A stretch of DNA of 64,000 nt from contig CAMUYR010000002.1 in assembly GCA_947164965.1 (NCBI GenBank), positions 1 to 64,000 of the forward strand, given 5' to 3'. The notes below the pieces were generated by a model that saw nothing but the letters and a program-made list of their open reading frames with translations, was not told the DNA's origin and did no database searches. Positions 8,221 through 18,000 of this stretch are shown one piece after another. Source of the DNA: an uncultured Prevotella sp. GTDB taxonomy: Bacteria > Bacteroidota > Bacteroidia > Bacteroidales > Bacteroidaceae. The translations under genes were made by a program, and so were the position numbers. Position 1 is the first letter of the stretch. The number at the start of each line of letters is the position of its first letter.

Positions 8221-9888
8221 TTAAGAATATGCGCTTTCGTGTACGCCCTTAACGGCACGACCACTGGGGTCGTTCATGCCTTTGAAGGCGGCATCCCATT
8301 CGAGTGCGATGGCGGTACTGCAGGCAACAGAGGCTTCGGAAGGTACACTCATGGCGGCAGAGTCGCTGGGGAAATGCTCGGCGAAGATGCTGCGGTAGTA
8401 GTATTCCTCTTTGTTCTTTGGCGGATTGATGGGGAAACGCTCGGCAGCATGGGCCATCTGTTCATCAGTAACAGCCTCTGAGGTTATCTGTTTCAGGGTG
8501 TCAATCCACGAGTAGCCTACACCATCGCTGAACTGCTCTTTCTGTCGCCAGGCGACTTCGGCGGGCAGCATGTCGGCAAAGGCTTCGCGGACAATCTTCT
8601 TCTCCATCGTCTGACCAGGACACATCTTGGCCTCGGGGTTGGTGCGCATAGCGACATCTAAAAAATCCTTATCAAGGAAAGGTACGCGCCCCTCCACACC
8701 CCAAGCCGACAGGCTCTTATTGGCACGGAGACAGTCGTAGAGATAGAGTTTGCCTAATTTGCGGACGGTCTCTTCGTGGAAGGCCTGAGCTGAAGGGGCT
8801 TTGTGGAAGTAGAGGTAGCCACCGAAAATCTCGTCAGCACCCTCACCGCTGAGCACCATCTTGATACCCATCGACTTGATGACACGGGCCAACAGGTACA
8901 TTGGCGTAGAGGCACGGACGGTAGTGACATCGTAGGTCTCGATGAAGTAGATGACGTCACGGATGGCATCCAGTCCTTCCTGAATGGTGTAGTTGATTTC
9001 GTGGTGAACAGTGCCGATATGGTCGGCCACCATCTTGGCCTTAGCCAAATCGGGAGCACCTTTCAATCCTACGGCAAAGGAATGCAGACGGGGCCAATAG
9101 GCCTTGGTCTTCGAATCGTCCTCGATGCGATGCTCTGAGAACTTTTCGGCGATGGCAGAGATGACAGAGGAATCGAGTCCGCCCGAGAGCAGCACACCGT
9201 ATGGCACATCGGACATCAACTGACGCTTGACGGCAGCGGTCAGCGCATCGTGGATGGAAGAAACGCTGGCGGGATTGTCCTTCACCGCATCGTACTGCAT
9301 CCAGTCACGACGGTAGTACCATTTCATTCCCGGCGAGACACTCCAATAATAATGACCAGGCAGGAAAGGCTCGTAGCGTTCACATTGTCCTTCGAGAGCT
9401 TTCAACTCTGAGGCAACATACACAGTGCCGTCGCTATCGTAGCCGATATAAAGAGGTATCACACCGATGGGGTCGCGGGCTATCAGGAACTCATCGCGTT
9501 CCTCGTCGTAGAGAGCAAAGGCAAAGATACCATTGAGATCTTCAAGGAAATTGATGCCCTTCTCACGATAAAGCGCGAGGATCACCTCGCAGTCTGAACC
9601 TGTCTGAAACTCATAGCGCCCAGCAAACTGACGACGAATTTCCTGATGGTTATAGATCTCGCCATTCACAGCCAACACCTGCTTACGGTCTGGCGAGTAC
9701 AACGGTTGTCCGCCACTCTCTGGGTCGACGATACTTAATCGCTCATGGGCTAAGATGGCTGAACCGCCACAGTATATTCCACTCCAGTCAGGTCCGCGAT
9801 GACGGATTTTCTGACTCATACGTAATGCTTTATGTCGCAGCTCACTGGTCTGCTCTTTTACATTGAAAATTCCTACGATTCCACACAT
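8221..9888 (-). CDS. asnB: Asparagine synthase B (glutamine-hydrolysing)
   Basis: 555 residues. Cys2 (MCGIVGIF) is the Ntn glutaminase nucleophile, with RHRGPD, LAHERLSIVD and NGEIYNH. The synthetase half carries the PP-loop SGGLDSS and the GEGADEIFGGYLYF and GVEGRVPFLD blocks. It makes asparagine from aspartate, ATP and glutamine. It is the last gene of the minus-strand run amt1-pyrG-purF-asnB (11 bp after purF), so glutamine use is transcribed together with ammonium uptake. No terminator is visible between it and the convergent MFS gene. Confidence 0.96.
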   Translation of the reverse strand: MCGIVGIFNVKEQTSELRHKALRMSQKIRHRGPDWSGIYCGGSAILAHERLSIVDPESGGQPLYSPDRKQVLAVNGEIYNHQEIRRQFAGRYEFQTGSDCEVILALYREKGINFLEDLNGIFAFALYDEERDEFLIARDPIGVIPLYIGYDSDGTVYVASELKALEGQCERYEPFLPGHYYWSVSPGMKWYYRRDWMQYDAVKDNPASVSSIHDALTAAVKRQLMSDVPYGVLLSGGLDSSVISAIAEKFSEHRIEDDSKTKAYWPRLHSFAVGLKGAPDLAKAKMVADHIGTVHHEINYTIQEGLDAIRDVIYFIETYDVTTVRASTPMYLLARVIKSMGIKMVLSGEGADEIFGGYLYFHKAPSAQAFHEETVRKLGKLYLYDCLRANKSLSAWGVEGRVPFLDKDFLDVAMRTNPEAKMCPGQTMEKKIVREAFADMLPAEVAWRQKEQFSDGVGYSWIDTLKQITSEAVTDEQMAHAAERFPINPPKNKEEYYYRSIFAEHFPSDSAAMSVPSEASVACSTAIALEWDAAFKGMNDPSGRAVKGVHESAYS

Positions 9889-9899
9889 AATCTTTCTTT

Positions 9900-11645
9900 T
9901 TATTGTTTCTGTTTGCTGTCAATATAGTTCACGAATGCCTGGTTGACGAGTCGGGTGCCGCCAGGCGTGGGATAATGGCCGGTAAAGTACCAGTCGCCGG
10001 GATGATTGGGGCAAGCCTCGTGCAGTCCTTCGATGCTTTGGAATACCAGTTCGATGGGGGCCTGCATGTCCTTTGGGCGCAACATCTCGACAATCTTCTG
10101 ATTAATCTCCTCGACGGTGAATGGCTCGTATAGTGCGCGCACGCAATTACACAAAGGGGACGGTTCTTTTTGTGTACTTTTGCACGCCAGATAGGTGTCA
10201 TTCACCAACTGCCACATGCCGCGCTCCTCTATCAATGCCATCGTGGCGCGGAAGGCACAGAACTCCTCAAGGCGGGCCATGTCGATACCGTAATAATCGG
10301 GGTAGCGGATCTGGGGCGAACTCGACACCATCACAATCTTTTTGGGATGCAGGCGATCGAGAATCTTGAAGATGCTCTCCCTCAGCGTCGTGCCACGAAC
10401 TATCGAGTCGTCGATAATCACAAGATTGTCCTCGTAGGGCCGTAACGAGCCGTAGCTGATGTCATAGACGTGAGCAGCCAGATCGTTGCGCTCTGAGTTG
10501 GTAGAGATAAACGTGCGCAACTTGATATCCTTCCATACGACTTTCTCTGTTCTCACATCACCATGAAGTTTACGGAACCCGTCTGTCATGCCATAGAAGG
10601 CTACTTCGGCGGTGTTGGGGATATACGAAAAGACCGTGTTCTCCACATCGCCATCGATGGCCTTCAGGATGGCGGGAGTCAGCTGTTCACCAAGGCGTTT
10701 GCGCTCCTGATAGATGTCACGATCGGAGCCTCGGCTGAAGTAGATGCGCTCGAAACTGCAAGCACTCAGCTTCTGTGCGGGCATAATCTGTTCCAGATGG
10801 CTCTCACCGTTGCGACGCACAATGAGTGCCTCGCCAGGCTTCAGTTCATGGATATCCTCGCATTGCAGGTCAAAGGTGGTCTGCAGCACAGGGCGTTCGC
10901 TGGCAAGAGCAATGATTTCATCGTCACGATAATAGAAAGCCGGACGAATGCCCCAAGGGTCGCGCACGGAGAACATCTCGCCGCTACCCGTCAGTCCGCA
11001 CATCACATAGCCGCCATCGTAGTGCTCCATAGTCTTCCGCAGCACGTTGGCCATCTCCACATGGTCGTCGATGTATCGCGTAATGTCAAGTCCTTCAAGT
11101 CCCTTCGCCTTGGCTTCTTCAAACAGCCGTTCCACCTCACGATCCAGTCGGTGGCCCATCAGTTCGAGCGTGATGTACGAGTCGCCATAGATGCGCGGCG
11201 ACTGTCCTTGCGCCGTCAGGAACTGAAAGACCTCGTCGATGTTGGTCATGTTGAAGTTGCCACACAGACAGAGGTTCTTGGCGCGCCAGTTGTTACGACG
11301 CAGGAAGGGATGCACAAACGTCAGTCCGCTTTTGCCCGTCGTCGAATAGCGCAGATGACCCATCAACAGTTCTCCGGCCATATCCTGAGTGACGCGACTG
11401 AATATTTCCGTGATGGCATCCTTGCCCTCGGCCTTCTCACGAAACATATATTCCGTGCCTGGCTCATTGTTCAGACTCACCGATGCGATACCAGCACCCT
11501 CCTGACCGCGGTTGTGCTGCTTCTCCATCATCAGGTAGAGCTTGTTGAATCCGTAGGCCCACGTGCCGTATTTCTTTTCGTAATAGTCCAGCGGCTTCAG
11601 CAGGCGAATCATCGCCACACCACATTCATGTTTTAACTGTTCCAT
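9900..11645 (-). CDS. purF: Amidophosphoribosyltransferase family protein
   Basis: 581 residues, longer than classical PurF (about 470-505). The Ntn nucleophile is Cys8 after a short propeptide (MEQLKHECGVAMIRLLKP). NRGQEGAG, MGHLRYSTTGKSG and HPFLRRNNWRAKNLCLCGNFN belong to the glutaminase domain. The phosphoribosyltransferase domain has SYIPNTAEVAFYGM and the PRPP loop VIIDDSIVRGTTLRESI. The reaction in the family is PRPP plus glutamine to phosphoribosylamine, the first purine step. It starts 1 bp from the pyrG stop. A palindromic repeat (10148-10176) lies inside the frame and adds the region around STQKEPSPLCN (about residues 490-500). Because it is a long paralogue, a specialised role is possible. 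Confidence 0.88.
   Translation of the reverse strand: MEQLKHECGVAMIRLLKPLDYYEKKYGTWAYGFNKLYLMMEKQHNRGQEGAGIASVSLNNEPGTEYMFREKAEGKDAITEIFSRVTQDMAGELLMGHLRYSTTGKSGLTFVHPFLRRNNWRAKNLCLCGNFNMTNIDEVFQFLTAQGQSPRIYGDSYITLELMGHRLDREVERLFEEAKAKGLEGLDITRYIDDHVEMANVLRKTMEHYDGGYVMCGLTGSGEMFSVRDPWGIRPAFYYRDDEIIALASERPVLQTTFDLQCEDIHELKPGEALIVRRNGESHLEQIMPAQKLSACSFERIYFSRGSDRDIYQERKRLGEQLTPAILKAIDGDVENTVFSYIPNTAEVAFYGMTDGFRKLHGDVRTEKVVWKDIKLRTFISTNSERNDLAAHVYDISYGSLRPYEDNLVIIDDSIVRGTTLRESIFKILDRLHPKKIVMVSSSPQIRYPDYYGIDMARLEEFCAFRATMALIEERGMWQLVNDTYLACKSTQKEPSPLCNCVRALYEPFTVEEINQKIVEMLRPKDMQAPIELVFQSIEGLHEACPNHPGDWYFTGHYPTPGGTRLVNQAFVNYIDSKQKQ
10148..10176. repeat. REP-like palindrome inside purF
   Basis: Arms TACACAAA (10148-10155) and TTTGTGTA (10169-10176) flank GGGGACGGTTCT. 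The GGGGACGG core resembles REP sequences associated with REP-type (RAYT) transposases in other bacteria. It is read through in frame. Confidence 0.55.
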
Positions 11646-11646
11646 A

Positions 11647-13311
11647 TCAGATACTGGCTTTGATGAACGACATGAACAACGGATGCGGATGCAGTACCGT
11701 CGATGAATATTCAGGATGAAACTGCGTGCCGATGTACCAACGTTTGTCGGGGATCTCGACGATTTCTACCAGGTCGGCGGCAGGATTGATGCCCACGCAC
11801 TTCATACCCTTTGCCTCGTACTCCTCTTTGTAGGCGTTGTTGAACTCATAGCGGTGACGATGTCTCTCACTAATCAACTTCTCTTCGCCGTAGGCTTCGT
11901 AGGCCCGACTGCCTTTCTGCAGTTCACATTCGTAGGCCCCCAGTCGCATCGTGCCGCCCATTTGTGTGATGCTCTTCTGCTCCTCCATGATGTCGATGAC
12001 GTTATGCGGCGTCTGCTCGTCCATCTCGCGACTGTTGGCATCCTTGTAGCCCAACACGTTGCGGGCAAACTCAATGACCATCATCTGCATACCCAGACAG
12101 ATGCCGAAGGTGGGAATATCGTTGGTGCGCGTGTATTCTGCGGCGATAATCTTGCCCTCGATGCCTCGCTGTCCGAAACCTGGACAGATGATGATGCCCG
12201 CCATACCGTCGAGCTTCTCGGCTACGTTGTCACGGCTGATTTCCTCGCTATTGATAAAGTGCAGCCGTGCCTTCACATCGTTGTAGATGCCAGCCAGATT
12301 CAGACTCTCGCGAATGCTCTTGTAGGCATCCTGCAGGTCGTACTTACCCACCAGTCCGATGTGTACCTCGCGCTTGGCATTGCGCTGCTTGTCGAGAAAG
12401 TCGTGCCAAGGTTTCATGGCAGGTGTCTCGCCCACAGGGATTCCAATCTTCCGCATGATGGCAGCGTCCAGTCCCTGCTTCTGCATACTTACCGGCACCT
12501 CATAGATGCTCGGCATATCCTCGCTCTGCACCACGCACTCCAAGTCCACATTACAAAACGACGCCACCTTCATGCGCACATGGTCGTCGAGGTGGCGTTC
12601 CGTCCTGAGGACGAGGATATCCGGCTGAATACCCATCCCTTGCAGTTCCTTTACAGAGTGTTGTGTCGGCTTCGTCTTCAGTTCGTCCGCCGCCTTCAGA
12701 TAAGGCACGTAGGTCAGGTGTACGCACACCGCATCGCGTCCCAACTGCCATCGCAACTGTCGGATAGCCTCCATAAACGGTGCACTCTCAATGTCGCCGA
12801 TGGTGCCGCCAACTTCGGTAATGACGAAGTCAAGAACCTCTCCCGACCTCCCCAAAGGGGAGGAGGGGCTAGCGCATTCTCTGCCCGACAGGCACTCCCC
12901 TCCTTGGGAGGGGTCGGGGGAGGTTCTCAACATTCTTCTCTTAATCTCATCCGTAATATGCGGTACCACCTGAATCGTCTTGCCCAGATAGTCGCCGTGT
13001 CGTTCACGGTCTATCACTGTCTTGTAGATGCGCCCCGTCGTAATCGAGTTGTTGCGCGTGGTGTGTATGCCCGTAAACCGTTCATAATGTCCCAAGTCCA
13101 GGTCAGTCTCAAAACCGTCCTCCGTCACGTAGCACTCGCCGTGTTCATAGGGGTTTAGCGTCCCTGGGTCGATGTTGATGTACGGGTCGAATTTCTGAAT
13201 TGTCACTTTGTAGCCGCGTGCCTGCAGCAACTTGCCGATGCTGGCAGAGATGATGCCTTTTCCTAATGAGGAAACCACGCCGCCCGTGACGAAGATGTAC
13301 TTTGTGTTCAT
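11647..13311 (-). CDS. pyrG: CTP synthase
   Basis: 554 residues. The N-terminal synthetase domain has KYIFVTGGVVSSLGKGI, KFDPYINIDPGT and ERHGDYLGKTIQVVPHIT. The C-terminal class I amidotransferase domain has GFGQRGIEGK, the nucleophile in FGICLGMQMM and the His/Glu of TQFHPEY. It converts UTP, ATP and glutamine to CTP. Residues about 129-160, between DEIKRRML and DFVITEVGGT, are an extra loop encoded by a GC-rich inverted repeat (12833-12927); CTP synthases normally have only a few residues there. The insertion keeps the frame and removes no catalytic motif, so activity is probably retained. It is second in the amt1-pyrG-purF-asnB run. Confidence 0.96.
   Translation of the reverse strand: MNTKYIFVTGGVVSSLGKGIISASIGKLLQARGYKVTIQKFDPYINIDPGTLNPYEHGECYVTEDGFETDLDLGHYERFTGIHTTRNNSITTGRIYKTVIDRERHGDYLGKTIQVVPHITDEIKRRMLRTSPDPSQGGECLSGRECASPSSPLGRSGEVLDFVITEVGGTIGDIESAPFMEAIRQLRWQLGRDAVCVHLTYVPYLKAADELKTKPTQHSVKELQGMGIQPDILVLRTERHLDDHVRMKVASFCNVDLECVVQSEDMPSIYEVPVSMQKQGLDAAIMRKIGIPVGETPAMKPWHDFLDKQRNAKREVHIGLVGKYDLQDAYKSIRESLNLAGIYNDVKARLHFINSEEISRDNVAEKLDGMAGIIICPGFGQRGIEGKIIAAEYTRTNDIPTFGICLGMQMMVIEFARNVLGYKDANSREMDEQTPHNVIDIMEEQKSITQMGGTMRLGAYECELQKGSRAYEAYGEEKLISERHRHRYEFNNAYKEEYEAKGMKCVGINPAADLVEIVEIPDKRWYIGTQFHPEYSSTVLHPHPLFMSFIKASI
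12833..12927. repeat. GC-rich inverted repeat inserted in pyrG
   Basis: A 95-bp imperfect palindrome made of two arms of about 37 bp in opposite orientation (AGAACCTCTCCCGACC... from 12833 and its reverse complement ending at 12927), each with an internal CCCCAAAGGGG-like mini-palindrome. The sequence family is the same as the two copies in dapF. It is translated in frame. Confidence 0.8.
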
Positions 13312-13364
13312 TTCTTATTGTTTAAAGTTTGCATTCAAAATTTTTGATAGCAGTAGCAAATTTT

Positions 13365-14759
13365 TCACTCTTCACTTTTCACTTTCTCTCGAATGTGTTC
13401 CTCATACTCCGCTAACTCGCGCTCTCCGATGTGCGCCAGTCCGTAGTGCTCGTCGTGCTGCGAGAAGTCGAGTCCCACCTTTTCGCTGTACTCCGACACA
13501 CGCATGGGGATGAGGCTGTCGATGAGTTTATAGCCCGCCCAACTCATGGCGAAGGTATAGACGAACACGATGACGATAGCCAGCAGATGGTAGAGGAAGA
13601 TCACAAAACCGTCCCACGTACCAGCGATGAGTCCCTCCTGGATGAAGATACCCGTCAGCACCGTGCCGAAGATACCGCCTGTGCCGTGCGTGGGGAACAC
13701 GTCGAGGGCATCGTCGATGCTGGTGTGCAAACGCCAATAGACGGCGACGTTACAGATCAGTGTGATGATGAAAGCAATAAAAATGCTCTGTCCCACGGTG
13801 ACGTAGCCTGCTGACGGCGTGATGGCCACCAGACCTACCACGCAACCCACGGCTGCACCCATTGCCGACGGTTTACGACCACGCAGACAGTCGAAGAATA
13901 TCCACGTCATCATCGCCGTTGCCGAGGCCGTGTTCGTGTTCAGAAATGCCTTAATGGCTTGTCCGTCGGCATGCAGCGAAGAACCCGCATTGAAGCCAAA
14001 CCAACCCAGCCACAACATGGCAGCTCCCAGAAGTACAAAGGGGATGTTAGCCGGTTCACTCTTACGGGTCTCCGCCTTACGTCTGCCTAAGTAGATAGCT
14101 CCTGCCAGCGCAGCCACACCGCTCGATGCATGCACCACGATGCCACCGGCAAAGTCGATAACGCCCCATTTCATAAAGAGTCCCTCAGGATGCCACGTCA
14201 TGTGAGCCAGCGGACAGTAGATGACGAAGAAGAAAAACATCATGAAGAACATATACGCCGAAAACCTCACGCGCTCGGCAAACGAACCCGTAATCAGCGA
14301 CGGCGTGATGATGGCGAACTTCATCTGGAACAACGCAAACAGCGCCAGCGGTATCGTCGCGCCGCCCAGCACATTGCCTGCCGGTGTGGTGTACACCTCT
14401 GCCCCCACATTCTGGAACATCAGGAATGTCAGCGGATTGCCTATCACCCCGCCAATGTCGTCGCCAAAGCACAGCGAGAAACCGATTACCACCCACAGCA
14501 CCGAGATCAGTCCCATGGCGATAAACGACTGCAACATCGTCGATATCACGTTCTTCGCCCCCACCATGCCGCCATAGAAGAACGACAGTCCGGGTGTCAT
14601 CATCAGCACAAAAATTGTGGCGGTAATCAGCCAGGCCACATCAGCCGCGGAGATTACCGACCAGTCACATTCAAACGTGGGCTCCCCCACGCAAAGCCCC
14701 GCAACGGCTATCAGCGTCATCGCCGTCATCAGGATTATCCAACGCTTCTTAATCTTCAT
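13365..14759 (-). CDS. amt: Ammonium transporter (Amt1)
   Basis: 464 residues from the ATG at 14759, which follows AAAGAAGG. An N-terminal hydrophobic segment that may be a cleaved signal (MKIKKRWIILMTAMTLIAVAG) is followed by about 11 helices. The twin pore histidines are in VVHASSGVAALAGA and FPTHGTGGIFGT. PGLSFFYGGMVGAKN is the typical Amt start. It conducts ammonium or ammonia across the inner membrane. An upstream in-frame ATG (14906) is rejected because the promoter lies between. The last codons (EKVKSEE) come from a heptamer array. It heads the minus-strand run to pyrG, purF and asnB, with about 50 bp before pyrG. It is divergent from gltB. Confidence 0.94.
   Translation of the reverse strand: MKIKKRWIILMTAMTLIAVAGLCVGEPTFECDWSVISAADVAWLITATIFVLMMTPGLSFFYGGMVGAKNVISTMLQSFIAMGLISVLWVVIGFSLCFGDDIGGVIGNPLTFLMFQNVGAEVYTTPAGNVLGGATIPLALFALFQMKFAIITPSLITGSFAERVRFSAYMFFMMFFFFVIYCPLAHMTWHPEGLFMKWGVIDFAGGIVVHASSGVAALAGAIYLGRRKAETRKSEPANIPFVLLGAAMLWLGWFGFNAGSSLHADGQAIKAFLNTNTASATAMMTWIFFDCLRGRKPSAMGAAVGCVVGLVAITPSAGYVTVGQSIFIAFIITLICNVAVYWRLHTSIDDALDVFPTHGTGGIFGTVLTGIFIQEGLIAGTWDGFVIFLYHLLAIVIVFVYTFAMSWAGYKLIDSLIPMRVSEYSEKVGLDFSQHDEHYGLAHIGERELAEYEEHIREKVKSEE
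13366..13386. repeat. Heptamer array at the 3' end of amt1
   Basis: On the plus strand, CACTCTT-CACTTTT-CACTTTC has period 7. It supplies the last codons and the stop of amt1 on the minus strand. Confidence 0.6.
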
Positions 14760-14803
14760 ACCTTCTTTACCTATATATATTACACATTGAAATAAATCGT
14801 TTG

Positions 14804-14915
14804 CAAAGGTATATTGTTTGAATGAATATTCAAAGCGATTACTAGCATTTTGATTGTTAAAAACGCACACAAATATCAAATTGTAAAGTTTAAAAGGAAA
14901 TAACACGTCTTTTTG
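14804..14915 (-). promoter_or_regulatory. amt1 promoter with phased CAAAATG-like boxes
   Basis: On the minus strand the -7 box is TACCTTTG (14811-14804), with TTG at 14833-14831 (19-bp spacer). Boxes start at 14852 (CAAAATG), 14883 (CAATTTG) and 14915 (CAAAAAG), that is 41, 72 and 104 bp upstream of the first base of the -7 box. A weaker box CAAACAA starts at 14820. The same distances recur at gltB, glnK and glnN. An inverted repeat TTTGAAT-N4-ATTCAAA (14817-14834) covers the -33 region. Confidence 0.7.
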
Positions 14916-14950
14916 TTGTCACTTTGACTTAAAAATACAACAAAAGGTTA

Positions 14951-15030
14951 CAAAATGATAGTTACTAAAAAAATTGATAATTAAAAAGTAAGTTTTTTCT
15001 TGCATATTCAAACAATTTGATTTACCTTTG
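14951..15030 (+). promoter_or_regulatory. gltB promoter with phased CAAAATG-like boxes
   Basis: TTG (15000-15002), a 20-bp spacer and TACCTTTG (15023-15030). Boxes start at 14951 (CAAAATG), 14982 (TAAAAAG) and 15013 (CAATTTG), that is 72, 41 and 10 bp upstream of the -7 box. The remaining intergenic DNA (14760-15071) is shared with the divergent amt1 promoter, and the two operator sets interleave. Confidence 0.7.
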
Positions 15031-15071
15031 CAGCCGAAAATAGACAAAAAGAAAGTAAAAGTAAGGATAAT

Positions 15072-18000
15072 ATGACAAAATGTAAACTTCAAACAAAAGA
15101 AAGGTTGCGAAAAGAAGCATATTCACAGCAAGGGCTATACCAGAGCCAGTACGAACATGATGCTTGCGGCGTGGGTATGGTTGTGAACATCCACGGCGGT
15201 AAGAGTCATGAACTGGTGGACAACGCCCTGAGGGTGCTGGAAAACATGGAGCATCGTGGTGCCGAGACGCGCGATAAGACGGGCGACGGTGCCGGTATCA
15301 TGGTGCAGATTCCGCACGAATTTATACTGTTGCAGGGTATCCCCGTGCCTGAGAAGGGTAAGTATGGTACAGGTCTGGTGTTCCTGCCAAAAGACGCGAA
15401 GGCGCAGCAGGAGATTCTGAGTGTGATGATCGAAGAGATTGAACGCGAGGGACTACAGTTGATGCATCTGCGCACTGTGCCTACTAATCCCGAGGTGCTG
15501 GGTGCTGCGGCTCGTGAAGTGGAGCCAGACATCAAACAAGTGTTCGTTACTGGAATAACAGACGAGCAGGTGCCCGTGTTCGAGCGCATATTATATAAGG
15601 TACGCAAAAGGATTGAAAACCGCGTGGACAACGAGGACTTTTATATCTGCTCGCTGTCGAACAAGAATATCATCTATAAGGGAATGCTGACCAGCGGTCA
15701 GCTGCGGAGGTATTTCCCTGACCTGTCGAACGATTACTTTACAAGCGGACTGGCGCTGGTGCACTCCCGTTTCAGCACAAACACATTCCCCAAATGGAAG
15801 CTGGCCCAGCCCTTCCGCTTGCTGGCACACAACGGCGAGATCAACACCATTCGCGGCAATCGCGGTTGGATGAAGGCTCGCGAGAGCGTGCTGAGCAGCG
15901 AGGCCTTAGGTGACATCAAGGACCTGCGCCCCATCGTGCAGGAGGGCATGAGCGACTCAGCCAGCCTTGATAATGTATTCGAATTCCTGATGCTGAGCGG
16001 TCTGAGTCTGCCTCAAGCGATGGCCATTCTGGTGCCTGAGAGCTTTAACGACAAGAACCCGATTTCTGAGGATCTGAAGGCGTTCTACGAGTATCACTCT
16101 ATTCTTATGGAGCCGTGGGACGGTCCTGCAGCGCTGTTGTTCAGCGATGGTCGCTACGCAGGCGGTATGCTGGACAGAAACGGATTGCGCCCCAGTCGAT
16201 ACACCATTACCAAGCAGGGTATGATGGTAGTAGCCAGCGAGGTGGGCGTGATGGACTTTGAGCCAGGCGACGTGGTATCGAAAGGTCGTCTGCAGCCAGG
16301 TAAGATTCTGCTGATTGATACTCAGGAGGGCAAGATTTACTACGACGGCGAGATCAAGGAGCAGTTGGCCAAGGCACACCCCTATCGCGAATGGCTGAAC
16401 GAGAACCGCGTGCAGTTGGAGAAGTTGAAGAGCGGTCGTAAGGTTGACAACTCAGTAAGCAACTTCGAGCAGAAACTCGTTACCTTCGGCTTCGGTCAGG
16501 AGGATATCGATAAGACTATCGTGCCAATGGCAACAGCTGGTCAGGAGCCAGTAGCTGCTATGGGTAACGACACTCCGCTGGCAGTCATCTCAGACCGTCC
16601 ACAGGTGCTGTTCAACTATTTCCGTCAGCAGTTCGCACAGGTGACGAACCCCGCCATCGACCCCATCCGTGAGGAGTTGGTGATGAGTTTGACGGAGTAC
16701 ATTGGAGCCGTGGGCACCAACATCCTGACGCCCGATGCATCGAACTGTAAGATGGTGCGTCTGCCACAGCCCGTGCTGACCAACACACAACTCGATATAC
16801 TTTGCAACATTCGTTATAAGGGTTTTAACACCAAGAAACTGCCAATCCTCTTTGAAATGAGTAAGGGCGAAGAGGGTTTGCGTCAGGCATTGGACAATCT
16901 GTGCCATCAGGCCGAGGCAAGTGTTGACGAGGGTGTGAACTACATCATTCTGAGTGATCGCGACATTGACGAGACGCATGCGGCGATTCCAAGTCTGCTG
17001 GCTGTATCGGCTGTTCACCACTATCTGATTAGCGTGGGCAAGCGTGTCCAGACAGCCCTGATTGTGGAGAGCGGTGAGATTCGCGAGGTGATGCACGCCG
17101 CCCTGCTTCTGGGCTATGGCGCCAGCGCATTGTGCCCTTATATGACGTTTGCTATTCTTGATGACTTGGTAAAGAAGCATAAGATTCAGGAGGAGTATGC
17201 TACTGCTGAGAAAAACTATATCAAGGCAGTGGATAAAGGTCTGAAGAAGATTATGAGTAAGATGGGTATCTCGACCATCCGCAGCTATCGTGGCGCTAAA
17301 ATTTTTGAGAGTATCGGACTGAGCGAAGACCTGCTGAGAAAGTACTTCGGCACAGAGGTGAGCACCATAGGTGGTGTAGGTCTGAAGGAGATTGCCCGCG
17401 ATGCCATCCGACTGCATGAGGCAGCCGAATCATGGGGACAGGTTCATGATTCTGGCCAGAATCAAGCAACCTGTCCCCGTAATTCGGGTTTCCTCCCCAA
17501 TAACGGTCAGTTTGCTTGGCGCAAAGATGGTATCAAGCACGCTTGGAATCCTGAAACGATTGCCCAGCTGCAGCTTGCCACCCGTCAGGGCAACTACGAT
17601 AAATTCAAGGCTTGGGCCAAGATCGTCGATGAGAAGGAGAGCCCCATCTTCATTCGTGACTTCTTCAAGTTCAAGAAGGCTGCCAAGCCTACACCACTCG
17701 ACGAGGTGGAGCCCGTTGAGAGCATCGTGAAGCACTTCGTGACAGGTGCCATGAGTTTTGGTGCTCTGAGCATCGAGGCCCATGAGGCTTTGGCGCTGGC
17801 GATGAACAAACTCGGCGCACGCAGCAACACCGGCGAAGGTGGTGAGGACAACGCTCGCTATCATACGGAGGTGGACGGCGTGTCGCTGTCGAGCAAGACC
17901 AAGCAGATTGCATCTGGGCGTTTCGGCGTGACAGCTGAATACCTGGTGAACGCCGAAGAGATACAGATCAAGGTGGCGCAGGGTGCCAAGCCTGGCGAGG

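Noticed and set aside
10563..11636. Long ORF antisense to purF (357 codons)
   Set aside because: No family features, no promoter or RBS. It is a shadow of the GC-rich purF frame.
11716..13158. 480-codon ORF antisense to pyrG
   Set aside because: It mirrors pyrG codon structure and has His/Leu-rich shadow composition. pyrG has all catalytic motifs.
14760..14906. N-terminal extension of amt1
   Set aside because: It contains the amt1 promoter. The ATG at 14759 has a good RBS.
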